Assembly: GCA_963838235.1 (NCBI GenBank) | Contig: CAWIQJ010000005.1 | Span: forward strand, 1,550,001-1,614,000 | Length of the DNA: 64,000 nucleotides | DNA from: JAFECT01 sp963838235 | GTDB taxonomy: Bacteria; Pseudomonadota; Alphaproteobacteria; Caulobacterales; Caulobacteraceae | Direction of reading: 5' to 3' | Shown here: positions 24,420 through 32,361 of the stretch, piece by piece | Numbering within the stretch: the stretch's first letter is position 1 | Layout: every line of letters begins with the position of its first letter | Program-made: the position numbers and the translations under genes | The notes under the pieces: generated by a model | Database searches by the model: none | Told to the model about the DNA's origin: nothing | What the model saw: only the letters and a program-made list of their open reading frames with translations

Positions 24420-24709
24420 GCGGAAACATCCTTCCGCCTTCCGAACACCGACGCCACGGTCGGCGCGTCGCGCACCGGCAGCGTGCCGCCGAGCGCGTCG
24501 CGGATATGCTTGCGGACGAGGCGCTCCATGCTGCGCGCATAGACGCCGAACCGCGGGCCCAACACGGTCTTGGCCGCCTCGAAATCACTGAGCGCCTTCG
24601 CCCGCGCGGCGTCATCGCGTTTGGTCCGTTTCTTCGCGCGCAGCGCCCGCTCACCCGCGGCTTCGAGCGGCGTCAGCACATCGCGGCGGAAATTCAGCAG
24701 GCGCCTCAT
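24416..24709 (-). CDS. Small basic phage early protein
   Basis: This 97-residue protein is rich in Arg and Lys (RALRAKKRTKRDDAARAKAL), followed by a helical ARSMERLVRKHIRDALGG. Four-base overlaps with both neighbours mark tight translational coupling. It is probably a nucleic-acid-binding helical protein; no family is recognised. Confidence 0.6.
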   Translation of the reverse strand: MRRLLNFRRDVLTPLEAAGERALRAKKRTKRDDAARAKALSDFEAAKTVLGPRFGVYARSMERLVRKHIRDALGGTLPVRDAPTVASVFGRRKDVSA

Positions 24710-25137
24710 CGCGCGCCGCCGCGGATTTGCGCCGGCGCACGCCGCGTCTGGGCGAGCGCGTAGACGCCCTCGACCTCAGTGACCAGGTCGCGCGCACTCA
24801 ACTCGTCCAGCGCGGCCATCACGCGGGCTCGCGTCTCACCGAGCCAGTCGATCAGGGCGGGCACGCTGGCCGCACCGCCGAGCGCCCCTTCAAGGTCGCC
24901 CGCGATCTCGCGCGCGAGCGCCGACAACCGCGTCCCCTTCGGCCGTCCCGGCGGGCGCGCCTTTACGCCCCGCCGCGCCAAGCGTCTCGCCACCGTCGTC
25001 CTGCAACAGTCGAAGCGCTGAGCGATCTCGGCGTAGGACCGGCCGCCGCGATAGAGCGCCGCCGCCGCCGCCGCGTCGAAGGCCGATTTCGCCGGCGGCG
25101 GCGCGTTCAGGTGTTCGCGGGTCGAGGGGGTGCGCAT
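24706..25137 (-). CDS. Phage early protein with helix-turn-helix
   Basis: The 143-residue protein contains GRSYAEIAQRFDCCRTTVAR followed by RLARRGV, a good resolvase/transposase-like helix-turn-helix near residue 40. A second segment (IDWLGETRARVMAALDELSA, LVTEVEGVYAL) resembles a winged-helix. As first gene of the leftward early operon, divergent from the repressor and behind its operators, it is a candidate Cro-like or early regulatory protein. Its function is inferred from position and fold only. Confidence 0.65.
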   Translation of the reverse strand: MRTPSTREHLNAPPPAKSAFDAAAAAALYRGGRSYAEIAQRFDCCRTTVARRLARRGVKARPPGRPKGTRLSALAREIAGDLEGALGGAASVPALIDWLGETRARVMAALDELSARDLVTEVEGVYALAQTRRAPAQIRGGAR

Positions 25138-25176
25138 GGGGGCCTCGCTGATGGGAACGAAGCAAGAACGTGTATG

Positions 25177-25257
25177 ATATGCACATAGCCGTCAAGTCAA
25201 AATGTGCATATTGTGCGCTGTACCGCGACCTTTCCGGGTCCCACTAGATGTGCATGG
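25177..25257. promoter_or_regulatory. Repressor operator cluster between early operon and repressor gene
   Basis: The decamer ATGTGCATAT occurs at 25202-25211, in reverse at 25177-25186, and as ATGTGCATGG at 25248-25257 over the repressor's start codons. The reverse copy overlaps a leftward promoter-like TTGACT...TATCAT, so binding there would shut the early operon. A further perfect copy follows the repressor gene (25911-25920). Confidence 0.7.
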
Positions 25258-25859
25258 CAAGCGCAAAACCCGCTGCCGCCCCGCCCCACAAACTCCGGGC
25301 CTGGCGCAAGCATCGCAACCTGACCCTGGAGGGCCTGGCCGAGCGCATCGGCATGTCGCACCAGAACCTCGGCCGCATCGAACGCGGCCTGGTCCCCCTT
25401 CAGGACGAGTGGGTCATCGCCATCGCCCGCGCGCTCGAGGTCGAGCCCGCCGACCTGTTCCGCGACCCCGCGAGCGCGGGTCCGCGCACCGTGCCGCTGG
25501 TGGGTTACGTGGGCGCCGGGGCCGAGGCGCACTTCTACGCCTCCACCGACCCGCTGGACGACGTGCCGGCCCCCGAGGGCGCGACCGAGCACACCCGCGC
25601 CGCTCAGATCCGTGGCGACAGCCTGGGCCCCCTGCTCGACGACTGGCTGATCTACTACGACGACGTGCGCGCGCCGGTGACGCCCGACCTGATCGGCAAG
25701 CTGTGCATCGTGGGCCTGCCCGACGACAAGGTGCTGGTGAAGAAGCTGCAGCCCAGCCGGGAGGCGGGCCTCTACCACCTCATCTCCAACACCGAGGCGC
25801 CGATCCTGGACCAGGCCATCCTGTGGGCGGCCCTGGTGACCCAGATGTCGCCGCGGTAG
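25248..25859 (+). CDS. CI/LexA-like phage repressor (HTH plus S24 peptidase domain)
   Basis: The 203-residue protein has an N-terminal XRE helix-turn-helix (LRAWRKHRNLTLEGLAERIG, then SHQNLGRIERG) and a C-terminal S24 domain. The probable catalytic Ser lies in IRGDSLGPLLDD and the Lys in VLVKKLQP, with PLVGYVGAGAEAHF as the cleavage-site region. Such repressors hold a prophage silent and self-cleave during the SOS response. Two in-frame ATGs (25248 and 25254) are possible; neither has a clear ribosome site. The start overlaps an operator-like sequence, indicating autoregulation. Confidence 0.85.
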   Translation: MCMASAKPAAAPPHKLRAWRKHRNLTLEGLAERIGMSHQNLGRIERGLVPLQDEWVIAIARALEVEPADLFRDPASAGPRTVPLVGYVGAGAEAHFYASTDPLDDVPAPEGATEHTRAAQIRGDSLGPLLDDWLIYYDDVRAPVTPDLIGKLCIVGLPDDKVLVKKLQPSREAGLYHLISNTEAPILDQAILWAALVTQMSPR

Positions 25860-25884
25860 GGGCGGCAGGCGTCGAAAGTGTACT

Positions 25885-25930
25885 TTACGCACATTCCGGC
25901 CTTGACCAAGATGTGCATATTACACACAAT
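25885..25930 (+). promoter_or_regulatory. Rightward early promoter with repressor operator
   Basis: TTGACC (25902-25907) and CACAAT (25925-25930) are 17 bases apart, with a perfect ATGTGCATAT operator (25911-25920) in the spacer. A diverged reverse copy TTACGCACAT lies at 25885-25894. The gene at 25957 follows 27 bases on. The geometry fits direct repression. Confidence 0.65.
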
Positions 25931-25956
25931 TCCTCCCCAATCCCCCGGGAGGCCCC

Positions 25957-26424
25957 ATGTTCGACCACATCGAAGACCCCGAGGTCCGCCGCGAGGCCGA
26001 GCGCCTGCGCCACGGCGAGCTGGTGCGGCGTGACGCCGACCTGGCGCGGCGGCGCCGGGCCGAAGGCTCGCCCGTCCCCTTCTTCACCGCCCCGGTCGAG
26101 CTCTCAGCCTGCGACCAGATCGAGCGCGCCGCCGCCAACATCGTCGCCGGCCGCCGGGCCTGGCGGAAGACGCCCGAGGGCCGCTTCGTCGCCGCGCTGA
26201 ACGACGTCCGCTCGGCGCTCGACCAGATCGCCGCCGCCGAACACGAGGCCCGCGCCGCCCAGTCCCGCGACTTCGACGCCGAACGCGCCGCCTGCGAACG
26301 CTGGGCCGGCGCCCTGTGCGACGCCGCCAAGCGCCTGAAGAGCGCCGCCCTGGACGCCCAACTCGCCGCCATGGACTCAGCCGACGCAGACGCCGGCGCC
26401 CGCGCGGACACGCACGCCGCTTGA
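25957..26424 (+). CDS. Phage early protein of unknown function (rightward operon)
   Basis: The 155-residue protein is almost wholly helical and charged (VRREAERLRHGELVRRDADL, ALNDVRSALDQIAAAEHEAR), with probable coiled coil. GGGAGG lies 7-8 bases before ATG 25957. It is the first gene behind the repressor-controlled rightward promoter. No family is recognised. Confidence 0.6.
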   Translation: MFDHIEDPEVRREAERLRHGELVRRDADLARRRRAEGSPVPFFTAPVELSACDQIERAAANIVAGRRAWRKTPEGRFVAALNDVRSALDQIAAAEHEARAAQSRDFDAERAACERWAGALCDAAKRLKSAALDAQLAAMDSADADAGARADTHAA

Positions 26425-26600
26425 GCCCCCACAACATCACCGCCTCAGAAGTCTTCCGCCGGAGCGAGGATCGCGCCGTCTACGGCCTGGTGCGCGCCTA
26501 TCGCCGCACGTGCGGGCAGTGGCTGCGGGCGTCAGGCTGGAGTCATTTGGGGGCGACGGTGCTTGCAACGGTGGCATTGATCTTGGTGGCGCGCATCTAG
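26421..26600 (+). CDS. Small membrane protein, TTG start
   Basis: A 59-residue frame from TTG 26421 overlaps the previous stop by three bases. It has a basic helix (RRSEDRAVYGLVRAYRRT) and one C-terminal membrane segment (LGATVLATVALILVARI). A holin-like or membrane-anchored early protein is possible, but one helix is not diagnostic. It is the last gene I attribute to the phage. Confidence 0.5.
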   Translation: MSPHNITASEVFRRSEDRAVYGLVRAYRRTCGQWLRASGWSHLGATVLATVALILVARI

Positions 26601-26634
26601 CGTCCCTCACCCTCCGCGATAAGATGGGACCGGC

Positions 26635-27060
26635 ATGGAGCCGCCCATGAACCCCAATGACCCGCCACGCCCACCCCTCATCGTCCCGCCCGGCGGCGGC
26701 CGCGTCTATGCGATGGGCCGCATGCGCGCGATCTTCAAAGCCGACGGCGCGGAGACCGCAAACCTCTACTCGGTGTCGGAATGGCGGCTGGAGCCGCGCA
26801 CGCGCGGGCCCCTGGTTCATCAGCACGACGAGGACCACGTCTATTACGTCATCGAAGGCGTGCTCAGCGTCTCTCTGAACGACCAATGGTCCGAGGCGCC
26901 CGCAGGCAGCTACATCCTCATCCCGGGCGGCACGCCGCACGACTTCGCCAACCGCGGCGCCGAACCCACCGCCTTCATCACCTTCAACTCGGACGGCGGC
27001 TTCGAAGCGCGCATGCCCGACATCGCCGAAGCGCTGTCGAGCGAAGATCTGAGCCTGTAG
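26635..27060 (+). CDS. Cupin-domain protein
   Basis: The 141-residue single-domain cupin has the metal-binding motif 1 (HQHDEDHVYYVIEG near residue 62; two His, an Asp/Glu-rich stretch and Glu) and motif 2 (PGGTPHDFANRG near 98 with the last His). It probably coordinates a divalent metal and may be an isomerase, dioxygenase or sensor; substrate unknown. A second in-frame ATG at 26647 is possible. It marks the return to host-type genes. Confidence 0.8.
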   Translation: MEPPMNPNDPPRPPLIVPPGGGRVYAMGRMRAIFKADGAETANLYSVSEWRLEPRTRGPLVHQHDEDHVYYVIEGVLSVSLNDQWSEAPAGSYILIPGGTPHDFANRGAEPTAFITFNSDGGFEARMPDIAEALSSEDLSL

Positions 27061-27113
27061 GCCCCCAATTCTCCCGCTGGCGAACGCCACGCAAAGCGAG
27101 CTACGCTGAGGCC

Positions 27114-27458
27114 ATGCACGCCCCCAACGCCGACACCTCGTCCGCCGATCTCCGACGCCGGCGTTTGCGGCGGCTGCTGGCCTGGGGGTTGATGTCGCCC
27201 CTGCCGATACTGGTCGCCTTCGTCATGCTCTGGGCGTCAGACCGGTCTGAGGCGTTCTGCGCCGATGCCGTGGGCCAGTGGGTCCTGGTGGTGGTCGTCG
27301 TGCTGATGATGCTGGCCGGCGTCAATCTCTTCCGGTTCCGCCAGTGGTGGCTGAGGCTGCTCGTCTCGCTTGCCTGGCCGCCGGTCGGGTTCGTCGTGCT
27401 GTTCCTGGCGACGCTCCCGGCGCAATGGGCCTGGCACAGCGTGTGCCTGAAGCATTGA
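27114..27458 (+). CDS. Small integral membrane protein
   Basis: A 114-residue protein with a basic N-terminus (LRRRRLRRLLAW) and three predicted membrane helices: LMSPLPILVAFVMLW, WVLVVVVVLMMLAGVNLF and LVSLAWPPVGFVVLFLA. No signature motif or family is recognised. It stands alone between the cupin and ankyrin genes, all in the same direction. Confidence 0.6.
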   Translation: MHAPNADTSSADLRRRRLRRLLAWGLMSPLPILVAFVMLWASDRSEAFCADAVGQWVLVVVVVLMMLAGVNLFRFRQWWLRLLVSLAWPPVGFVVLFLATLPAQWAWHSVCLKH

Positions 27459-27554
27459 GCGGCGTTTGCGCGGCCCTCCCCCGCTTGGAAGCCGCACCAC
27501 GCGACCTCGCCGCGATTTGTGTATAGTCCCGGCCGAACCGCCGGGGACCTCACC

Positions 27555-28265
27555 ATGCAACGCGCACTCCTCACCATCGCAGCGTCGGCCTGTCTGCTCG
27601 CAGGCGCGGCCCGGGCCGACCCGGCTCTGGACCAACAGCTCTGCGCCGCGAGCACGAGCGGCGACGCCGGCCAGATCCGCGCCCTGCTGAAATCCGGCGC
27701 CGGCGCCAACGCCGACTGCACCACCAAGGCCGGCGACGACCACTTCGGGCCGCTCTACCCGGCAGTGAAGGCCGACACGATCGATGGCGTCGCGGCCCTG
27801 CTCGACGCGGGCGCCAAGGTCAATGCGGCCAGCAGCAAATACGGCCTCACCCCCGTGTTCCAGATCAAGAGCCCCGCCGTCGGCGAGCTCTTGTTGCGCC
27901 ACGGCGGCGACATTCATGCGCTCAACAAACAGGGCGAGACGCCGTTTCAATATCTCGGCGCGCGCACCTCCGACCGATTCACCGAGGCGCAGGCGGCGAC
28001 GGTGGGCGCCGTCCTGCTGGCGCACGGCGCAGACGTCAACGCCCCGGACAAGGACATGAGCCCGCTGATGGCCGCCGTCATCGGCGAGGAGCCGGTCTAT
28101 CTGACCTTCCTGCTCGACCACGGCGCCAACATCAACTGGCGCGACAGCAAGGGCGAAACCGCGCTCGCCATCGCCGTCCGCCTGCAGAGCCAGCTGAAGC
28201 CCGAGTACGCCGCCGGCTACAAGCAGATGGAGACGCTGTTGCGCGCGCACGGCGCGACGACTTGA
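27555..28265 (+). CDS. Exported ankyrin-repeat protein
   Basis: From ATG 27555 the 236-residue product has a Sec signal (MQRALLTIAASACLLAGAAR) and about five ankyrin repeats: AGQIRALLKSGAGANADC, TIDGVAALLDAGAKVNAAS, VGELLLRHGGDIHALNKQG, VGAVLLAHGADVNAPD and YLTFLLDHGANINWRDSKG. It is likely a periplasmic protein-protein interaction module. The stop overlaps the next gene's TTG start by three bases, suggesting co-translation. Confidence 0.85.
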   Translation: MQRALLTIAASACLLAGAARADPALDQQLCAASTSGDAGQIRALLKSGAGANADCTTKAGDDHFGPLYPAVKADTIDGVAALLDAGAKVNAASSKYGLTPVFQIKSPAVGELLLRHGGDIHALNKQGETPFQYLGARTSDRFTEAQAATVGAVLLAHGADVNAPDKDMSPLMAAVIGEEPVYLTFLLDHGANINWRDSKGETALAIAVRLQSQLKPEYAAGYKQMETLLRAHGATT

Positions 28266-29089
28266 CGCGCCCGACGGAGCAATCCTTGCCAGACGCGACG
28301 GACAAATTCGATCTGGTGCTGTCCTGTCCGCAGTGGCAGGGCTCCGGCCGGGCGCAGAACCTGCCGCGTGGCGCGCATGCGGCCGCCGAGGTCTGCGGCC
28401 GGTACGGCCCGCTGGTCCGCGTGCCGGATGCGGGCGACGGCGAGGCGCGCGGCGGCATTCATCGCTGGACCGCGATCCTGGAACAGTTCCGCTCGGCGCG
28501 TGCGATCCTCGAAGAAGGACGGCCGCGGCGCGTCCTGACCGCCGGCGGCGACTGCGCCTGCGATGTCGCCGTCATCGACTATCTGCACGGGCTGTATCCC
28601 GACCTGACGGTGATCTGGGTCGACGCGCATCTCGACGCCAACACGGCGGACACCTCGCCTAGCGGTAATTTTCACGGCATGCCGGTGGCCGCGATCATGG
28701 GCCGGGCCCCGCCCGACTTGCAGGCGCTGCTCGGCGCGCCTTTGCCGGCCGCGCAGTTCCGCTACGTCTCGGCCCATGCTGGCGACGACGGCGACTGGGC
28801 GTTCCAGCGCGATATCGGCCTGGCATGGCTCGACCCCGACCGGCCGGTCTCCGGGCCGATCCACATCCATTTCGATCTGGATGTGTTCGACCCTGTCGCA
28901 TTCCCGCATCTCGCCTATCTGGACGGCCGCCTGTCGATCGACGCCGGTGTCGCCGTCGTGCGCGAGGCCGCCGCGTCAGGCGATCTCGTCGGCCTGACCA
29001 TCACCGAGTTTGCGCCCGCCGACGACGCCGCCGCACAATCGGGCGCGCGGGTGATCGAACGGTTGTGCGGAGCGGCCGGACCGGGCTGA
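28262..29089 (+). CDS. Arginase/agmatinase-family (ureohydrolase) protein
   Basis: A 275-residue protein read from TTG 28262; another TTG nine residues in is possible. The ureohydrolase metal motifs are present: TAGGDC near residue 95, VIWVDAHLDAN near 118, and IHFDLDVFDP near 203 with paired aspartates. The usual first ligand His of GGDH is replaced by Cys, as in a subset of arginase-family proteins. Such enzymes hydrolyse guanidino compounds to urea or formamide derivatives; the substrate cannot be told. It is coupled to the ankyrin gene. Confidence 0.75.
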   Translation: MTRPTEQSLPDATDKFDLVLSCPQWQGSGRAQNLPRGAHAAAEVCGRYGPLVRVPDAGDGEARGGIHRWTAILEQFRSARAILEEGRPRRVLTAGGDCACDVAVIDYLHGLYPDLTVIWVDAHLDANTADTSPSGNFHGMPVAAIMGRAPPDLQALLGAPLPAAQFRYVSAHAGDDGDWAFQRDIGLAWLDPDRPVSGPIHIHFDLDVFDPVAFPHLAYLDGRLSIDAGVAVVREAAASGDLVGLTITEFAPADDAAAQSGARVIERLCGAAGPG

Positions 29090-29196
29090 GACCCTCCACC
29101 CCATTTCAGGAAACGGCAATCGATTTTCCAAATCGGGAAATCGTGCCTATGGTCCCGCGATCACCGCCCCGCCGCGCCCTTCCAGGACGAACCCCC

Positions 29197-31098
29197 ATGA
29201 TCGCCAAGCGTATCCTCGCACTCCTCCTCGTCTTCTGCCTTGCCGGTGGGCCAATCCTTCCTGATCGCGCCTTCGCCCAGGACTACAAGAAGTACAGCCA
29301 GGAGGGCCTGGAGAAGGCGCTGTCGGAGAGCGCGGTCTCGCGCCTCGGCGTCATGGTGCCGATGCGCGACGGGGTGGTGCTGTCGACCGACATCTACACC
29401 CCGCTGAACGGCAAGGGCCCCTATCCGACCATCCTGTGGAAGACCCCCTACAACGAGCACAAGATCAAGGGCGGCACTCTGATCTACGCGCTCGAGGCGG
29501 TGCAGCGCGGCTATGTCTTCATCGTGCAGAACGAGCGCGGGCGGTATTTCTCCGGCGGCCAGTACGAGATCCTCGGCAAGCCCCAGACCGACGGCTACGA
29601 CACCCTGACCTGGATCGCTAAACAGGACTGGTCGAACGGCAAGGTGGGCACGCTGGGCTGTTCCTCCTCGGCCGAATGGCAGCTCGCGCTCGCGGCGCAA
29701 CACCATCCTGCGCATGCGGCCATGGTGCCCATGTCGGCGGGCGCCGGCATCGGCAAGGTCGGGCCGTTCTGGGAACAGGGCAACTGGTACACCGGCGGCG
29801 TGCCGCGCAACCTGTTCATCGTCTGGCTCTACGGCGTCGACAATCCGCTGCGCGCGCAACTGCCCACGGGCCTCGACGAAAAGATGCAGGCCCACGTCGA
29901 GGAATATAACGACCTCGCCACGACCAAGGGCAAGGTCGACTGGGTCAAACAGATCCGCCACCTGCCGGTGGACGAGATGCTGACCTCGATGGGCGAGCCG
30001 CCGGCCACCTTCGAGAAGTTTATCGAACGCACGCCGGCCGATCCGGCCTGGCGCGAGGGCGGCCTCTACCACGACGACATGGCCTGGGGCGTGCCGGCCC
30101 TGTGGTTCGACACCTGGTACGACGTCTCGATCGGCCCGAACCTCGCGCTGTTCAACCAGGCGCAAAAGTCGGGCGTGACGCAGGAGGTCCGCGACAACCA
30201 GTACGCGGTGGTGGCGCCCGGCCCGCACTGTTCGTACGAGCGGCTCAGCGAGCACATGCAGGTGGGCGACCGCGACATGGGCGACACGCGCTTCGACGTC
30301 GACGGCGCGATCTTCTCCTGGTTCGACCGCTGGCTGAAGAACGACCCCTCCGCCTTCCCCGCCACCACGCCGCACGTGCGCTATTACGAGATGGGCGCCA
30401 ACGCCTGGAAGTCGTCCGACAGCTGGCCGCCGAAAGACGTTCAGCCGCTCCGCCTCTATCTCGCCAGCGGCGGCCACGCCAACAGCCTCTACGGCGACGG
30501 CAAACTCGAGCGCACGCCGCCGACCGCGGGCCAAGCCGACGACCACTTCCGCTACGACCCGATGAACCCGGTGCAGACCATCGGAGGCGGCGACTGCTGC
30601 AACGGCGGCCTGGTCCAGCCCGGCGCCTTCGACCAGCGACCGGTCGAGGCGCGCAGCGACGTCCTGGTCTACACCTCAGACCCGCTGACCGCGACGGTGG
30701 ACGTGGCCGGCTATGTCGATGCGGTGCTGAAAGTCTCCTCCGACGCGCGCGACACCGACTTCGCCGTCAAACTGGTCGACGTGGCGCCGGACGGCACGGC
30801 CTGGATCATCGGCGACACCATCCTGCGCGCGCGCTACCGCGACGGCTACGACAAGCCCGCGATGATGCAACCGGGCAAGGTCTATTCCATCCACCCCACG
30901 CCCATGACCACCAGCCTTCAATTCGGCATCGGCCACCGCATCCGCGTGGAGATCACCTCCTCGGACTTCCCCAAATTCGACCGCAACCTCAACACCGGCG
31001 GCAACAACGAAAAGGAAACCAAGGCGGTGGTGGCCGACAACACCATCCACCACGCGGGAGCGGCGCTGTCGTACATCGAGTTGCCGGTGGTGAAGTAA
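29197..31098 (+). CDS. Exported CocE/NonD family alpha/beta hydrolase (X-Pro dipeptidyl-peptidase S15 type)
   Basis: From ATG 29197 the 633-residue protein starts with a signal peptide (MIAKRILALLLVFCLAGGPI...FAQ). The S15/CocE pattern follows: VMVPMRDGVVLSTDIYTP, NERGRYFSGGQYE, and the nucleophile elbow GTLGCSSSAEWQLALA. Later segments include the catalytic Asp (LWFDTWYD), VVAPGPHCSYE with the probable His, and a C-terminal jelly-roll XPD_C domain (VLVYTSDPLTATVDVAG). It hydrolyses ester or amide bonds in the periplasm; family substrates range from cocaine-like esters to glutaryl-cephalosporins and X-Pro peptides. The substrate is unknown. Confidence 0.85.
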   Translation: MIAKRILALLLVFCLAGGPILPDRAFAQDYKKYSQEGLEKALSESAVSRLGVMVPMRDGVVLSTDIYTPLNGKGPYPTILWKTPYNEHKIKGGTLIYALEAVQRGYVFIVQNERGRYFSGGQYEILGKPQTDGYDTLTWIAKQDWSNGKVGTLGCSSSAEWQLALAAQHHPAHAAMVPMSAGAGIGKVGPFWEQGNWYTGGVPRNLFIVWLYGVDNPLRAQLPTGLDEKMQAHVEEYNDLATTKGKVDWVKQIRHLPVDEMLTSMGEPPATFEKFIERTPADPAWREGGLYHDDMAWGVPALWFDTWYDVSIGPNLALFNQAQKSGVTQEVRDNQYAVVAPGPHCSYERLSEHMQVGDRDMGDTRFDVDGAIFSWFDRWLKNDPSAFPATTPHVRYYEMGANAWKSSDSWPPKDVQPLRLYLASGGHANSLYGDGKLERTPPTAGQADDHFRYDPMNPVQTIGGGDCCNGGLVQPGAFDQRPVEARSDVLVYTSDPLTATVDVAGYVDAVLKVSSDARDTDFAVKLVDVAPDGTAWIIGDTILRARYRDGYDKPAMMQPGKVYSIHPTPMTTSLQFGIGHRIRVEITSSDFPKFDRNLNTGGNNEKETKAVVADNTIHHAGAALSYIELPVVK

Positions 31099-31201
31099 GG
31101 AGCGCGGCGGAGCGGCTTGCCGGTGCGGGGCTTGGACGTCATTCGCAACGCCTTTCCCGTCCCACAAGTGGCCGTGAAGGCTGCCAGCACGGTCCAATGA
31201 C

Positions 31202-31215
31202 TTGATCTGTATCAA
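31202..31215 (+). promoter_or_regulatory. FNR/FixK-type binding site
   Basis: TTGATCTGTATCAA is a perfect TTGAT-N4-ATCAA palindrome, the consensus for FNR/FixK regulators, in a 270-base non-coding stretch (31099-31368) otherwise empty of genes. It lies 153 bases before the BON-domain gene, a plausible distance for activation of an upstream transcription start. Confidence 0.7.
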
Positions 31216-31368
31216 TGCGCCCGCGTTTCATATTGAAAGAATGGCGACGTCGGACAGGTGACCGACTTCAAATGATCAGCGGCTCGATGGCCGCCAGACC
31301 AGAGCCACCCCCCGCCCGGCAGCGATCGGCGATCCAGACGTTCGCCGAGGCAAACTGAGGTGATGATC

Positions 31369-32016
31369 ATGTATGACAAACTTCTTCGACAAACTGTCGT
31401 CGACGCCCTTGATTGGGATCCCAGCGTCGATTCCGCCCACATCGGCATTGCGGTGACCGACGGCGTGGTGACCCTGAGCGGGCACGTGCCCAACTATGCC
31501 CAGAAGCTGGAGGCCGAGCGGACGGCTCGCAGCGTGCGCGGCGTCAAAGCTATCGCCCAGGAGATCGACGTCCACTATCCGGGCGCGGTCCCCTTCACCG
31601 ACGAGCAGATCGCCGCCCACGCCGTTGAGGTGCTGACGTGGGACGTCTTGCTGCCGCTCGACGCCGTAAAGGTGAAGGTGGCCAAGGGATGGATCACGCT
31701 CTCCGGTGAGGTCGACTGGGACTATCAGCGCCGCGCCGCCGAAGCGGACGTTCGCAGATTGAAAGGCGTCATTGGCGTGATCAATCAGGTCATGCTCAAG
31801 ACCCGCGTCTCGCCGTCCGATGTGCGCGTCCTAATCGAAGATGCGTTCAAGCGCGGCGCCGGGTTGGAAGCAACGAGCGTGCAGGTCAATGTTGCTGACG
31901 GCAAGGTGACGTTGAGCGGCAAGGTGCATACGTGGCGCGAGCGCGACACCGCGGAACGCGCCGCATGGGCGGCGCCTGGCGTGCGGTCCGTCGAGGACCA
32001 GATCGCCATCGCCTGA
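31369..32016 (+). CDS. Triple BON-domain protein
   Basis: Three BON modules follow one another in 215 residues: IAVTDGVVTLSGHVPNYAQK near residue 25, VKVAKGWITLSGEVDWDYQR near 100 and VNVADGKVTLSGKVHTWRE near 172, each with the conserved TLSG turn. BON domains associate with phospholipid or periplasmic/osmotic-stress functions. There is no signal peptide, so the protein is probably cytoplasmic, as in several stress-induced multi-BON proteins. GAGG precedes ATG 31369; ATG 31363 or GTG 31360 is possible. The upstream FixK-type box suggests induction at low oxygen. Confidence 0.85.
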   Translation: MYDKLLRQTVVDALDWDPSVDSAHIGIAVTDGVVTLSGHVPNYAQKLEAERTARSVRGVKAIAQEIDVHYPGAVPFTDEQIAAHAVEVLTWDVLLPLDAVKVKVAKGWITLSGEVDWDYQRRAAEADVRRLKGVIGVINQVMLKTRVSPSDVRVLIEDAFKRGAGLEATSVQVNVADGKVTLSGKVHTWRERDTAERAAWAAPGVRSVEDQIAIA

Positions 32017-32064
32017 CGAACCGAGGTTGTCGCGCGTCTCCCAAACCGCGCCGACTAGCCTTAC

Positions 32065-32096
32065 GCCCCGGAGAGCGATCTCCGGGGCGGCTTTTT
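32065..32096 (+). terminator. Intrinsic terminator after the BON gene
   Basis: A perfect ten-base stem GCCCCGGAGA/TCTCCGGGGC with a four-base GCGA loop is followed by a short GG and then CTTTTT. It lies 48 bases after the stop codon. The rest of 32017-32361 contains a repeat but no gene. Confidence 0.85.
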
Positions 32097-32107
32097 GTCC
32101 GAATTCG

Positions 32108-32177
32108 GGTCGAAGGCGGCCGGGAGCCCAGCGCCGGAAAGCGGACCCCTCTGACGCCACGTGGGGGGGGTGGAAAG
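32108..32177. repeat. Dispersed repeat with GGAAAGCGGAC motif (copy 2)
   Basis: The same order of blocks as at 22026-22094: TCGAAGGCGGCCGGGAGCCC, CCGGAAAGCGGACC, TCTGACGCC and a G-rich run ending TGGAAA. The two copies are about 10 kb apart on either side of the prophage's right end. Confidence 0.8.
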
Positions 32178-32361
32178 CGACCATTGACGCCGGACGAACT
32201 CGGCGCTGATCTGCGGTCAGCCACCGAAGCGTCCACGTTCAACAGGCTGGGTTTTCCCGGAGGATTCTCTGCGTATGTCTCTTAGGTTCGATCAATTGGC
32301 CACGGAACTGGCCAAAGAGAGCAGAAGACATCGTATATCATATTGATATAATTAGAAAAAA

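Larger units (their letters stand above)
6001..26600. mobile_element. Prophage or prophage remnant (head module plus regulatory module)
   Basis: The region holds recognisable terminase, portal, scaffold, SU10-type capsid and adaptor genes in canonical head-morphogenesis order, read leftward, and a CI/LexA-like repressor with repeated operators at the right. No integrase, excisionase, tail, baseplate, endolysin or holin gene is recognisable. Neither attachment site could be found, so both ends are estimates: the left one is the last phage-type gene abutting the oxygenase at 5993, the right one the last small gene before a host-type cupin. Genes at 1-5993 may be phage cargo, in which case the element extends beyond the window. 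Confidence 0.75.
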
